A stretch of 64,000 bases of DNA from Epiperipatus broadwayi (GCA_028023455.1 JAQFVV010006506.1:186001-250000); one strand, 5' to 3'. Numbered from the stretch's first letter, positions 14,401-27,980 are shown. Notes: generated from the sequence alone by a model not told the origin. Made by a program: numbers and translations.

Positions 14401-14751
14401 CTGGGTAAATAGCTTGGCCTTTTTGCCATTAGCTAATATAATAGCAGTTTGCTTCATAGGAAATTTGGGAATTTCCTCATCCTCCCTTAGCATTTTATGA
14501 TACAGTGCCTCAGAGATTATTGACACCTGGCTCCCTGTGTCCACTAATGCCTTGGTTTCTATTCCTAAAATGACCAGTTTGATCTCTGGACAGCCACCTA
14601 AAGTATAACATGCTGGCAAAGGTTCACTGTCCAGATCATCACCTGTGTCCCAACCTAAATTCATTGTTAAAATATTGTCCTTGTTCCCCAAGTTAGCAAT
14701 GGGCTCCCGCAGTAGGGAACATTCCGTCGAGGCCCGTTTTAGTTTGTTGGG
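11452..14751 (-). CDS. pol: Pol polyprotein: protease, reverse transcriptase, RNase H, integrase
   Basis: Copies the element RNA into DNA and inserts it. The frame is open from 14751 to the stop at 11452 (about 1099 codons). There is no ATG until codon MNLGWD near 14664, so a gag-pol frameshift is the likelier entry. Counting residues from the leucine codon at 14691: aspartic protease ALVDTGSQ at 49-55; reverse transcriptase with FSTFDLTASYWQ, MPFGL and catalytic YVDD near 379; RNase H starting IQTDSSGYG near 527 with TDHRSLEFL later; integrase H-H-C-C zinc finger (HCLYGHYG...CEICLKSK) near 750-800; integrase catalytic D (LLAIDFYGP), D (ILTDHATS) and E (NPCERVMRELGR) near 820, 872 and 908. 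A chromo-less C-terminal tail with a GPFMLKER-type motif follows. No stop or frameshift breaks the domains. Insect Ty3 elements carry a similar NPxERVMRELGR signature, from general knowledge. Confidence 0.95.
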   Translation of the reverse strand, partial: PNKLKRASTECSLLREPIANLGNKDNILTMNLGWDTGDDLDSEPLPACYTLGGCPEIKLVILGIETKALVDTGSQVSIISEALYHKMLREDEEIPKFPMKQTAIILANGKKAKLFTQQVWLTLQIGSHSYEHAFLIMQGLIYEVILGSDFLNRHGSVIDFYNKHIRCQSGDEVLEGVIPFYQASIATIQEASTQQDVRHKLKGIESIDPDLGGKMFHLLCKFMEVFSRKPGIIKGYVHRIRLMNSEPYQCKIYPIPYQYRAEVNAQVRKMVEWNVIKKCPSAYNNPLVIVRKKDSTVRVCLDARFLNRLTIPERDVPPTIQELLIRFRGKTIFSTFDLTASYWQIYLHPEDQKYTAFRHEGHSYVFERMPFGLINSSAGLIRCLDRVLSEEVKNVITTYVDDIVIASSNAAEHLQHLNTFLTECKEKNIKINLSKSTIAVQEIPFLGHLVGVDGIKPNPDKISAIWNFPQPENKKQLRSFFGVCNFYHRFYKNFAYDTIYLSQLLRKDTRWKWTEQHSTEMNLIKTKFLEQIILGYPNFEATFYIQTDSSGYGLGVILFQLDQDHRPQVLCFLSRLLRGPELHYTTTEKEALAVVWAFQKLKQYLVGSHIVVITDHRSLEFLNRSYLNNERLIRWSLFLQQFNYQIQYCKGKENVVADILSRNPVRIQPQHVNLDQAYIAAITLVVDDSVEKELSQLPQLQSQDPKLQPIMAYLSKKIKGDAVNKMITNKSIIRYCIKQDLLHYQTVEHQETSWRIYIPTSIRGKLIYYVHCLYGHYGPRKVEYVIKRLFYWPNMYASILQRLKYCEICLKSKYTSRSYAGILQPIIPNEPNDLLAIDFYGPLPPYRRFRYILVTYDVFSKFVAAYPVYKANARGAIKNLESSQFTLVGKPRTILTDHATSFLSKEWNRWLQHQGIKHVLSSIRNPQSNPCERVMRELGRLLRVYLEGHHKSWVKQLGKVVGYINITQNESTKFAPTHLHYGKREPNLIKTPLPSIKEEEISRETLVERARNNLQGMAKKRIAKGPKKPTQFKVGDHVLVKTPHVSDPQKHTFKKFYNIYEGPFMLKERKGENAFVLESSEGVKGTYNVRSLKPMALMT
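14701..14751 (-). promoter_or_regulatory. Candidate -1 frameshift site between gag and pol
   Basis: The pol frame is -1 relative to gag. It is closed by a TAA at 14752-14754 and gag ends in TAA at 14739-14741, so a shift must happen within 13 nt. That window holds AACAAAC (14748-14742), an imperfect slippery heptamer with a canonical A-AAC A-site. Six bases further on, GGGCCTC (14735-14729) can pair with GAGCCC (14706-14701) with one bulged C, and the loop contains GGAA-TG-TTCC. The spacing is typical for programmed -1 shifting. The alternative is reinitiation downstream of the gag stop. Confidence 0.55.
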
Positions 14752-16670
14752 TTAGCCTTAGTCATTATCTTTATAGACTTTTGCTGCACCTTATGTGGAG
14801 CATTATTACCAATTCCTGAGCAACTGGCTACTGGACTTCTATTTCTATTAATCATGGGTCTACTTTGCATTTGCTGATGGGAATTATTCCCAGGCCTACC
14901 TATGTGTGGTTTACTGGGTTTTGTTGGAAAGTGTCTGCCTAGCTGATTGTTTCCAACTCTCACACTGGAGACTTTATAATTATAGTTCTCCTTCCTCCTA
15001 GGATAACCTTCGGCCATATTTTCTGTGGCTCCTAGGGCATCTAACATATCTGCCACTCTCTCTAGGGAGTATACATCAGCAGCTATTAGGGCCTGCTCTA
15101 CCTGTTTTGGGAAGTTCCTTCTGGTTATCCTAATGATTTGGGGCTCAGATAAGGGACATGCTGTAAGCATTTTTAAAGTAGCAGCCTGACTATGGAAGAA
15201 CTGAGTATAAGTTCCTTCTCTAGGGGTATATTTTTGCTGACTAATTTTGTACTTAAGACTATCCTGTTTCTCTTCGCTCCAGAATGTCTGAAGTAGCATA
15301 CTCTTAAAGTCCCCATATGTTTCGGGTCTATAAAAGAGTGCACGCCACCAACTTTTTGCTGAGGCATGAAGGTGGTTGCTCGCGACTGCTAATTTTTCTC
15401 GGTCATTTAGTCGACTCAAAGAAAACAGTTCATCGAGACCATTCAAATATTCTATGGGATTTTCTCCATATTCACCCCTAAAAACTTTCACTTGTATATA
15501 TTTAGCTATGTTGCTACTTCTTCCCTCATTTATTAAACTATCTTCCTCTTCCTCTGTCCTTCTGGGACCCTTTTCTATTATCTGCCCACTTTCTATTCCT
15601 ATAGGATTATTCTCGTATATCTCGGGCCCTAAACTTTGTGGTATTCTACATGACCCACTACTTGAGGTTGCCTTAACTTGCATTTCTTTTATTTCTGTGA
15701 GTTTGTCTTCCATCATTATCAATAATTGATGGTTTAGGTCTTTTTCCTGGCAACGCAGGTATTCTTTGACTTCCTCCACTACCATTCTCTGCTGATTTTC
15801 CAGCTTTTCATTAAAGTCAACTTGATCCTTATGGCTATTGACTTCTAATTCTATTACACTTTGTTTTAAACTTTCTATTTCTTCTCTTGTGGTCCCTGTC
15901 ATTTGCTCCCCTATACTCTGTACCTCTTTCTGTACTTTCTTTAGCTCATGATCTGATTTACCTTGCTTTTTTCCCAGATCTTTATATTCTACTTTTAACT
16001 GTTTCTGTACAGCAGCTACCTCTAATTTTAAAGTATTAATCTCACTGCTTACACTTTCTTTGAAATTATTCTGAGCTATTTTAAGGCTTTCATTTTTGTT
16101 GATCATTTTCTGATATCCTTCTTGTACAGCTACCAACTCTTCCTTTACAACACTAAAACTTTTCTCCCAACTTTCTTGACTTGTTGTAAATTTATCGGCA
16201 AGTTCCTTATATCTTATGTCACATCTGTCATCAAACTCTTGCCATTTGTTTTTTAATTCTATTTCAATATTCTCAATTTTTTTAGATTGTTGACCTATAT
16301 CTAGCTTCATTTCCTGAGCTTGTTGTTCTAGTTTATTATCTAGCCTTTGAGATTGTTCATCAAATTTCTGATTTATCTCTTGTTTTATTTCCTTCATCTC
16401 TTGTGATTGTTGATCTAGTTTAGTATCAAATCTTTGAGATTGTAGATCAAATTTCTGATTCATTTGGTTCATGCCCTCTTTCATTTCCTTCATCTCTTGT
16501 GATTGTTGATCAAATTTATTATCAAATTTCTGATTTATTTCTTGTTTCATTTGGTTCATGCCCTCATTCATTTCCTTCAATTGTGCCATCATAATTTGCA
16601 ACCACTCTGGAGGGCCTTGCTTCTCTACTTCCATTCCCTCAATAGTTAATTCCTTTTCTTGCTCCATCAT
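14739..16670 (-). CDS. gag: Gag with long coiled coil, no zinc knuckle
   Basis: Structural protein of the retrotransposon particle, 643 residues, starting at a true ATG (ATG ATG GAG). Residues 20-330 are highly charged coiled coil. An internal near-repeat (QKFDxQSQxxDxKLxQQSQEMKE) occurs three to four times between 40 and 125. A retrotrans_gag (capsid-like) domain spans about 393-545: VKVFRGEYGENPIEYL, then LNDREKLAVASNHL, AKSWWRAL, and a basic ITRRNFPKQVEQAL region. The last 80 residues are basic and rich in Asn, Pro and Ser (nucleic-acid binding by inference), but no CCHC knuckle is present. The reading frame is intact. Pol follows in the -1 frame. Confidence 0.9.
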   Translation of the reverse strand: MMEQEKELTIEGMEVEKQGPPEWLQIMMAQLKEMNEGMNQMKQEINQKFDNKFDQQSQEMKEMKEGMNQMNQKFDLQSQRFDTKLDQQSQEMKEIKQEINQKFDEQSQRLDNKLEQQAQEMKLDIGQQSKKIENIEIELKNKWQEFDDRCDIRYKELADKFTTSQESWEKSFSVVKEELVAVQEGYQKMINKNESLKIAQNNFKESVSSEINTLKLEVAAVQKQLKVEYKDLGKKQGKSDHELKKVQKEVQSIGEQMTGTTREEIESLKQSVIELEVNSHKDQVDFNEKLENQQRMVVEEVKEYLRCQEKDLNHQLLIMMEDKLTEIKEMQVKATSSSGSCRIPQSLGPEIYENNPIGIESGQIIEKGPRRTEEEEDSLINEGRSSNIAKYIQVKVFRGEYGENPIEYLNGLDELFSLSRLNDREKLAVASNHLHASAKSWWRALFYRPETYGDFKSMLLQTFWSEEKQDSLKYKISQQKYTPREGTYTQFFHSQAATLKMLTACPLSEPQIIRITRRNFPKQVEQALIAADVYSLERVADMLDALGATENMAEGYPRRKENYNYKVSSVRVGNNQLGRHFPTKPSKPHIGRPGNNSHQQMQSRPMINRNRSPVASCSGIGNNAPHKVQQKSIKIMTKANPTN

Positions 16671-18098
16671 AAATTTATAAAATATTTATATTACTTATTT
16701 CTGTTTGATTTAGTATATTCTGATTTATTCTGTTCTGATTTATTGTTCTGCTCCCTGATTTCCTATACATCCAGAGTCAAACACCTTTATCTATCCTCAT
16801 ATACCTTAAAATTTTCAACCACTCTTTCTCAGCCATAATTCTCCCCATCAATCTATCTATATCTTTAGTGCCTTTAATTAACTTAACCTCCATCATCACT
16901 CTTTTTCCTTTACCTATATATGATTGATAAAGTATGAGGTCATAGTACTATTTAAAACATTTATTTAAGAAAAAGCTATCTCTGTATTAGTGTGTCCTTT
17001 TTATGCCATCATTTATCTAGTTTTTCATGCTTTTATAAAACTTAACTCTCTCTATGCCCTTTTTAATACACTAAGCAAAAAAGAAAAATTACTTATATAA
17101 CATATGTGCTAGATTTATAACAGAGTTCATGTCTCAAGTCATTTATATACTCATCTATCCTTCTAGAGATCTGACAGATATTGACAGCCAAAAGAATGAT
17201 TAGCAATTCACAATCATGAGATAGACAAAAGAATTCAATCACTGCACTTAAAGCACACAATGCTCCATGAACACTCAGATGATCACCCCAATTCAATCAC
17301 TCTAAGCTACTACAACCCATAATAGTTTATTGCAAACATTGTTGCATTGCCCTGCTTACTTCCAAGTCTTAGGGGCTTTAATTCGTCAAATACTGCCTTG
17401 CTTATTTTTAAAGTCTTAGAGGCAACAATTATATATCAGTAAAACAAAATACTGCCTTGCTCTCTCTGGAGTCTTAGAGGCGAAATCATGGCAGGCCTAC
17501 TGTTAACTGCTTCATGATAAAACAACTGATATTATAATCTGGGTTGGAGCAGTGAATGAGATAAATCAATCACCAGTGGCATGAATACATCACATTCTCA
17601 AGGCAATGACAAAAATTCTCCATCCATCATCACAACCGTAACACAACCAACCAAACTCCAACAATCAAATATCCAATCCAACCTCCAAAATCATAAATTT
17701 TCTATAACACAAACTTTTCAAATATGAACAAAATTATTATTCCACACTTCAAGGCTATTAATATTTCTATGCTTATTTAATTGATAAGCAAAATATATAT
17801 AAAAAAAACAGTGTTATTAACTTTAACACATTATAAGTTGTGATATCATTATATTTTAAAAATTGAAACTAAGCTCTATAATGACTGTATTCATTTATCA
17901 TCATCAAAAATGCAATAACAGTAATCATCATCATCTAAACATCAGGCCAAAATATTTGTATACACTAATAATAAAAAAAATTGCACAGAAAAAAAAATAT
18001 TCTTTTTTTTTTTTTTAAACTATACATCTGTCATCATTATATACTACCCATCTCTCATGTATGTGGGGTATTTCAAGCCATTATTTGGCTTATTTCGA
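16671..18098 (-). other. 5' leader of the Ty3-type element
   Basis: The 1.4 kb between primer site and gag ATG has no credible coding frame (one 67-codon frame at 17093-17296 opens on TTG). Its main structure is the set of three hairpins at 17349-17481. Packaging or translation signals would be expected in such a leader; this is inference. Confidence 0.7.
17349..17481 (-). ncRNA. Three tandem covarying hairpins in the retrotransposon leader
   Basis: Three copies lie at 17349-17376, 17395-17423 and 17454-17481. Each has an outer 4-bp stem (GCCC/GGGC in the first, GCCT/AGGC in the other two) and an inner stem (CTT/AAG in the first two, CTC/GAG in the third). The common phrase is GTCTTAGAGGC. 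The differences between copies keep base pairing in both stems, which supports selection on structure. They lie about 620-750 nt downstream of the primer site in the element RNA. Function unknown; a packaging, dimerisation or translation element is possible. Confidence 0.6.
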
Positions 18099-18116
18099 GC
18101 CCCACGTTGGGCGCCA
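18099..18116 (-). other. Primer binding site, tRNA-Lys type
   Basis: On the minus strand, TGGCGCCCAACGTGGGGC lies two bases inside the 5' LTR. It matches the 18-nt site complementary to the 3' end of the tRNA-Lys1,2 class, used by several retroviruses and some Ty3 elements. This fixes the element orientation and the LTR edge. Confidence 0.9.
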
Positions 18117-18118
18117 TT

Positions 18119-21100
18119 TGTAACAATATTTATAAATTAATATAATATGTATTTGTAATTATTAAATTAATATAAAAGATATGTATTTGTAACTATAATT
18201 TGTAACTATTTTAATATGTCACATTTGTAACCATAATAAATATTTAGATAGGGGAAATTATTAATTATTAGATATATGCCTATCCAATCTGTACCATTTG
18301 TAACTATATTAATTCATCATAGCATAGATAAAGAAATTATAGAATCACTGTGCCACTTGAAAATATCAGCATTAAAGATTCTTGGTATTTATTTATATAT
18401 TGGGGCAGTCATTTGAACAATAAAACATACTGGCCATTGTCATCTAATAAAAATAATATTAAATATAGCAACTGAATAAAAGTACCCACTGTGAGATTCC
18501 TGGAGTGCCTTATGCTTATCTCCAATACTAGGTTCTTCTAACAAAGAATCCTTCCTATTCTTCTTTCCAAATATATAAGACCATTCATGGTCATATGCAC
18601 ACACGGGTGCTATTCATGACAACTTATAAAAAAATATATTTTATAAAACTAATATTATGAAGTTGGAAAGGGATGATATCACTCTTTATTCAGTTTAGCT
18701 AAGTACATGTGTTTTCCCATGAGCGCCACTAGATTGTTTTCAATCTAGATAAGTATCTATTTATAGTGTACTTGAGTTCAAACTCATTCAGTACATATTT
18801 ATTACACATGACTTGGATGACTATTGAACAAAAATGACATTCTTACATTTTATCTATATTGATAAAATTACAAGATCCCAATATTACCAAAGTTTATACT
18901 ATAGATCAAAGATTCTTATAGACATTGCTAGCTCATTAGCGTATATTGATGAACAGACATGTATAATTCTATTAATGGCTTCCAAACAAGCATGTGAAGA
19001 CCATTATTGATATTGATGGCCATTTAACTAGATTATTTATCACAATAAAGGTAATAATGATGATGATGATAATAATATCATAATAATGATAATAATAGTG
19101 ATATCATAATAATGATTATAATAGTGATGATGATACCAGCCATGGCTTATCAATAAACTCACAACAATAAATTCATCTTTATAAACTTATAGGCATCTAT
19201 TAAAATTATCCTATTTCATACTGGGATTTAATAATACTAATGGTGATGATTGATCATCATGAATCTCTTTGCATAATATTCAATTTTCTATAAACCCCTA
19301 TTTACTAAAATATATTCATTACGCTAAACATTAAATTTAATGATTATAATTTATTAATGATGATTGATGGCGATCATAACTTTTATATAGTATTATTTGA
19401 AACATTTTTAACTAATAACATGATATCCATCTTTGATGAGGATGATCTAAATTCATGGACACAACACAATTTTAGCTTTCTATGTTGAACTATAATTATC
19501 AAAATTTGGTTATTCTCAAGCATAATCCTTAAATACTTAAATATCAACATTCTAGTTTACCTATTATTTTGCGGACGCTTAATATTTGCAAGTGATTGCT
19601 CAATATATACGAATGGTAATACTTAATAACTGCGAGCAATGATGATGAATTAAAATGATAGAATTAAGACAAAAAAAAAACACAATATTCTTAATAATAA
19701 CTCGGAAACCAATTAAGATATATAATTATATTTTATTAACACTACTACTCTTTCTTTCCTTCTTTAAAGTCAAATCGACAATTAAATAAATGGCTTATTA
19801 ATATAAAAATTTATATAAGTATAAGCAAATAAACTTAATATATAGGTTTGTCATTTTTCTTGATATCTCAAAATAAGCTGACTTAAATCAATATTAGAAA
19901 AAAAAATACATATTCTATAAATGCTTATTTAAGACTTTTCTTACTCATCATATCATAAAATAAATTTCAGGTGAAACTTGTATATGTTATTTCATTTCCA
20001 TTCAAATGTAATGCCCTACTTTTCAATTTACCATTTTAAACTAATCATATATAACCTATTCTTTGATGTGTTTGGATAAGCAGTTACACATTCACGCATT
20101 CGGTAATGTTAACATATATGTTTAAAATGTATACCCATAAATTACATATATAAAAATATCTTTTTCTTTTGCAACCTTATAGCGAAAGAAAATAAAATAC
20201 ATATATTAATTTTTAATATGCAACAAGATAAAATAAAAATAAAAAACATTATAAATGCATATATCTATAGGTTGCTCATTATCATTAACAACTGAAGAAC
20301 AATTAAAAAAAAACATTTCAACATTACAATATATAATAAAAAAAAAAAAAAAAAAAAAATAATGAAAAATTTAAGTTTAAAGATTTAAACTATGTTTGTG
20401 CTATGTTGTGAGATATTGCAAATAACTATAGATAAACAAGTCTTTAATGTTTCTGTATCAAAAAAGAAAATTGCTTTGACCAGTAAATTAAGGTTTACTT
20501 TTAATAAGTAAAAGAATAAAATCGGTTAAAGAAAGTTCATATTTACCCGTCTACTTTTTACTTCTTATTAATGTCCTGAGTTTGAATTTTCAGACTGCTT
20601 TTCTTTGCTCACCAACAACAACAACAAAAAAAAGAAAGTTATTGCAGATACTTTTAAGATAATGCTGAATCAATTGACTTGCTTGTTTCTTCAATTCCAT
20701 TATTATTCACTGTTGATTGGCTTCCTTCTACCATTTAAAAAAAAGTTATTATAAGTACTTTGAATAAGTAGGTACCGGTGGATTTGCTTGTCTCTCTCCT
20801 TTAAAAAAAATAATTGCTGTTGACACTTTAGATGATTGAGGTAAATCAACAAAAATTTGATTTATGGCTTCAAACTTGGTTCTACATGGCTGTTATAAAT
20901 TTTCTTTTCCTCCTATTTCCTCTTCTCCATTCATTCGAAGGTAATGAGCTTTTAATAAGCCAGGAACTAGAAACAAAGCATTCCATATAGCTTGTGTGGT
21001 TGGCTTCAAAATCTATCATTTTGTTGGTTATTACTGGATACATGACTTCATAGACAGATCAGCGATTTTGACTCATTCTGTATTAACCAGGAAGCAGAAA

Positions 21101-22009
21101 AAAATGGTTTAGCAATGCAGAGGCATAGTATTATGCATAACCAAATATGTTAATATCATTTTTATATAATTATTACTAACTTCTAATAAATTCAATCTTG
21201 TTCCATTTCTCTCCTCTTCTTTAATATTGCTGGAAATTGCTTTATATAAACGCACATTTCATTTGCTCTTTTTTTTTCAACTTTCAAAGAGTGAGAAAAA
21301 AAAATTAAAGCGTTCACTCTCTTTTTAAAAAAAAAATCAGAGCTTACATTTCTGCTTAAGAATAATAACAAGGAAGGACCGACTGAGTTGAGTCTCAAAA
21401 TAATAATAATAATCTGAGTGACTCTCTCTCTAAAAAAATTAATGACTAACTCCTCATCTCTCTAAAAAAATTTAAGACTAACTCATTAAAAAAATTGTTT
21501 CAATCATTTATATCGCGAATTTCAACCAAAGAAAAAAAAAACATCTGGAAATCTTTATCTTAAAAAAAAAATCAAAGCTTCACAAGTTTGACGTCGGTCA
21601 CAATCAATAAAGACTTAAAATTGATCGCTATCGTTATCTACATCAAAGCACCTCTTTTGTAAAAATAATCTTAAGACACAGATAACAACAAACCTGGAAT
21701 CTATAGCCATCAGGAATACGTGTAAAAGCATCTTTGTGTTTGTACAGATGTATTCATTCTTTCACACGTGTACATTTTTTATCTCCTAATCTAACAATCT
21801 TAATTGCCTTATTTTACACTTTTCTGATTTACTCTATTTTAACAAAATGAAAGTTAAATAAATTTAACACATATTATTTAATAAAAAAAAATTATATAAT
21901 AAATCACAAAACTGCTTATTCATAATAATAAATCTATACATATAAATCTCTGTATGTATAAAAGAAAAAAAAATTTTTTTTTAAATAATTGAATACTATA
22001 TATATATCT

Positions 22010-22012
<3 letters not shown>
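18119..22012 (-). repeat. 5' LTR of the Ty3-type element (3894 bp)
   Basis: Nearly identical partner of 7505-11402; it would hold the element promoter. Starts TGTAACAA and ends ATCTACA on the plus strand. A hairpin-prone GAGTGA...TCACTC stretch and repeated CTCTCTAAAAAAATT phrases lie at about 21290-21490 (left copy about 10671-10870). No core promoter could be assigned with confidence. Confidence 0.95.

Positions 22013-22041
<29 letters not shown>
22013..22041. repeat. (AT)n tract
   Basis: Dinucleotide repeat that forms the right flank of the Ty3-type element and the left flank of the next repeat. Confidence 0.9.
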
Positions 22042-22047
<6 letters not shown>

Positions 22048-22553
22048 GGAATTACTGGGTACCCATACAACAACATGAATATGACTCAGTAGTTGAATAA
22101 CTTGAATGAAATGTGTCAAACAACCTACAATAAGTCATATCCAAAATCTATGATTCTATGGCCTATTTGAGTGTGCCAGATGTTACTGAATCAAAAATGG
22201 CATATATCAAAGGGATTGCATCTCACTACTGTCAGACCTAAGCCTTCAAGTAGGATGCTAAAGATGTCACAATGAAATGCCCAGTTCCAAATCATATCTG
22301 CTTTTAGTATGCTAACTCATAATTTACTTACCATATTTCAGTATGACCTAGACTAATGCATATTCATTACATCTCCCTTTTTAGGCCTCATTACATCACA
22401 AAATTCAAACTCAGGGAGTTCTTGCAGTCAGCTCTCTTCAGGGATGGACTTACTCAATTACTGATCAAATATGCCTATGTATAAGCATAGATATAAAAAA
22501 ATACTGATGATGATCAATTATTTATAAGAGCAATACATAATGGTGTTGAATAT

Positions 22554-22685
22554 CATCAAATATCTAGTGGTATCAATGCACAATAATGATGATGATGATG
22601 GTCAAACATCTAGTGATGCAAATGCATAATGATGATGGTGATGATCAAATATCTAGTAGTATAAATGCACAATGAAGATGGTAAT
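22554..22685. repeat. Three-copy minisatellite, 42-47-bp unit
   Basis: Units at 22554, 22601 and 22643 share TCAAAYATCTAGTRRT and a run of ATGATG. It lies inside the LTR-like repeat. Confidence 0.8.
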
Positions 22686-22966
22686 GATCAAACAGAGATC
22701 AGATTGGTTTAAACAACTTAATATGTTTATAACAACATATAAAATAAATATTTACAAACAAAAATAAATAAATATTCAGTTATCAAAAATGGCTTTCTAT
22801 CATTTTGATGGCTTCACACAACAGAAACAAAATAATTTGAAGTACATTATATACAAAATTAATGTATACATAACACACACAAAAAAAAAGAAAAGCAAAA
22901 TGATGGTTTGCTAATTCTAAAACTACCCCATTAATGTAATTATTAAAATAATATTTTTAGGTTAGG

Positions 22967-23096
22967 GTAACTATATTTATAACTATTTTTATTATATATA
23001 TATATATAGCCCCACTCCCATCTATATGTGTGTAACTATATTTATAACTATTTTTATTATATATATATATATAGCCCCACTCCCATCTATATGTGT
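22967..23096. repeat. Tandem duplication, 65-bp unit
   Basis: Two nearly identical units start at 22967 and 23032, each with GTAACTATATTTATAACT, an (AT)n and CCCCACTCCCATCTATATG. Recent local duplication. Confidence 0.9.
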
Positions 23097-23901
23097 GTGT
23101 AAGTCAAAGTAAAAATTAATGATAGATACGAAAAAGACCTTTTACTCAGTGGGTTAATTGTGCACTCAGAAATAAAACAAAATTAGAAGTAAATATTATT
23201 AAAACTTATTAGTAAATAATATAGGAATTTTTTGTCCTAAAGTTTGCTCCCAATGTTAAATATATAAAAACCTTACTTGAGGTTGCCTTGATGGATCAAT
23301 GTTGAATTTCCAAAGCAATCTGTAAATTTACTTTTATTAAAACTAATACATATTGATTGATTGTGATTCCTTTTTTAAACTACATCAACATGACACATCT
23401 ATTAACTGCTTCCACTTTTAAATTGCAGGTGATCGAATTTGAGAATGAATCTTGAATACACAATAAAAAAAATACAATACATAAACTTTCAAATAGAAAT
23501 GATAACAGCAAAAAAATAATAATAATCATATGAATCAAAACAAAATATATTTATCTTGAGGAAAGCAAGCATTTTTCCCACAGTTAAGAGTTTATAAAAT
23601 GTCAATCTCCATGTATAATGCTCCTGTTCACCAACTCTGTTAATATTTATATATTTTTGGTTGCTTGGTTAAAACAAACACACACCAATTATCTCTCCTG
23701 AATGTATATAAATCCATAAAAGATTGATGTACATCAGCATTTTATAAATAGACATTCTGATGGAAACTTTTAAAATTTCATAATTTTATAATTTCACAAT
23801 GACATTGAAGCTAGCTTTGGAAGATCCTACAATATTGGCTTTTTACTCTAAATACATTGTAATGATTTTTTTATTATAAACTGTTATTTATAACATGGCT
23901 T

Positions 23902-26870
<2,969 letters not shown>

Positions 26871-27977
26871 ATGAGATTTGATGGATACAATATGTATTGG
26901 CAACTGAGATATCATTGATATGTTTAGTTAGATATTTTTGTTAGTTCCATTTATAAATTCGTATGACTTCATTTTATAATGATTTTGTGTTTGTGGTGAA
27001 TACTTTCCTAAGCATGGGTAATGTTTATATCTTTCTAAATAGTATAACATTAATGAAGAATTAATATTTAAATATTTTATATATGAAGTTTTCAGAATAG
27101 TTGTTATTTTGGCCGTTATCTAGAATATTGTAATAGAGAGTTAAGCTTGTGTATATTAAGCATTTTATTCACTGCTTAATTTTATAGCTTTCAGTGCATA
27201 GGTTGCTGTGATACTAGGTATTGGAATAAGTATAACTAAGTTTGTGTTGGAAATGCTTGAGTTTGTTGATCAGATAGGTATTTGTTGATTTAATGTATTA
27301 ATTTAGATATTGCTAGCTATTACAATGACATTATTATTTTTTTGATTCAAATAAATTATTTCGTTTAATAAATTTAATTTCTGCAAATCATTTTTATACA
27401 CAAAACAAACAATATAATTAATCATATTTAATGACAGAAAGAATTAGCATGCAAAATTACTTAATAAGTTGCTTACTAAATAGTATAGATGTTATTCATT
27501 TCAATTTTCTATATCTTTTAATAAATAATTATTGATTATTACTTGAATTATAAAATATTGATCTGCCAACTTAATAGATATTCAAATGTAACTTATATGA
27601 TGGTTAAATTTGTCTTTTATTTTGAGATTTATTATTAGTCGGAAGAATTTCTTTTTGTAATTCATAACTTCTCAATATTTTTTCTTCATGTGTCATAGCA
27701 TCAGCCAGGAAGCAAACCCGCTATCATGGGACAAGTGCTTGTAAAGCGGCTCTCACTGATGTTGCAACCATCAATGCTTGACAACTTCTCAATTTTTGTT
27801 TGTAATTGTGACTTTTCTAGTAAACTTACCTTCTATATTTGGTATTTTTATATTAATTACCAATATTAAATTACAATTAGTTATTGGAAAGAAGTCTAGA
27901 ATTATTATCAAATGGCACTATTACAATACTAGCTTATAAAAGCAATGTCATGCTACATATGACTTGCTTTTTTGATT

Positions 27978-27980
<3 letters not shown>
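26871..27980. other. Non-coding DNA, nothing recognised
   Basis: AT-rich, with a more complex patch at about 27690-27785 (agccaggaagcaaacccgct...) that could be a SINE or old exon. No A/B box pair or splice-bounded frame was found. Confidence 0.4.

Larger units (their letters stand above)
7505..22012 (-). mobile_element. Complete Ty3-type LTR retrotransposon with 3.9-kb LTRs
   Basis: A 14.5-kb element on the minus strand. In element order it has LTR (22012-18119), tRNA-Lys primer site, 1.4-kb leader, gag (16670-14739), pol (protease, reverse transcriptase, RNase H, integrase), polypurine tract, LTR (11402-7505). Both genes are uninterrupted, both LTRs begin TG and end CA, and the LTRs differ by only a few substitutions and homopolymer lengths, so insertion was recent. 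The order RT-RNaseH-integrase and the integrase type place it in Ty3/gypsy (Metaviridae). No envelope gene is present: pol stops 50 bp from the LTR. The element sits in (AT)n, so the short target duplication cannot be told from the microsatellite. Confidence 0.95.

Noticed and set aside
15173-15729. Frames overlapping gag on both strands
   Set aside because: Shadows of gag; composition follows the gag coding strand.
17093-17296. 67-codon upstream frame in the retrotransposon leader
   Set aside because: Starts on TTG and has no motif; probably chance.
7491-22020. Target site duplication of the Ty3 element
   Set aside because: Both flanks are (AT)n, so a short duplication cannot be distinguished from the microsatellite.
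27690-27785. Possible tRNA-derived SINE
   Set aside because: No credible A and B box pair and no tail found.
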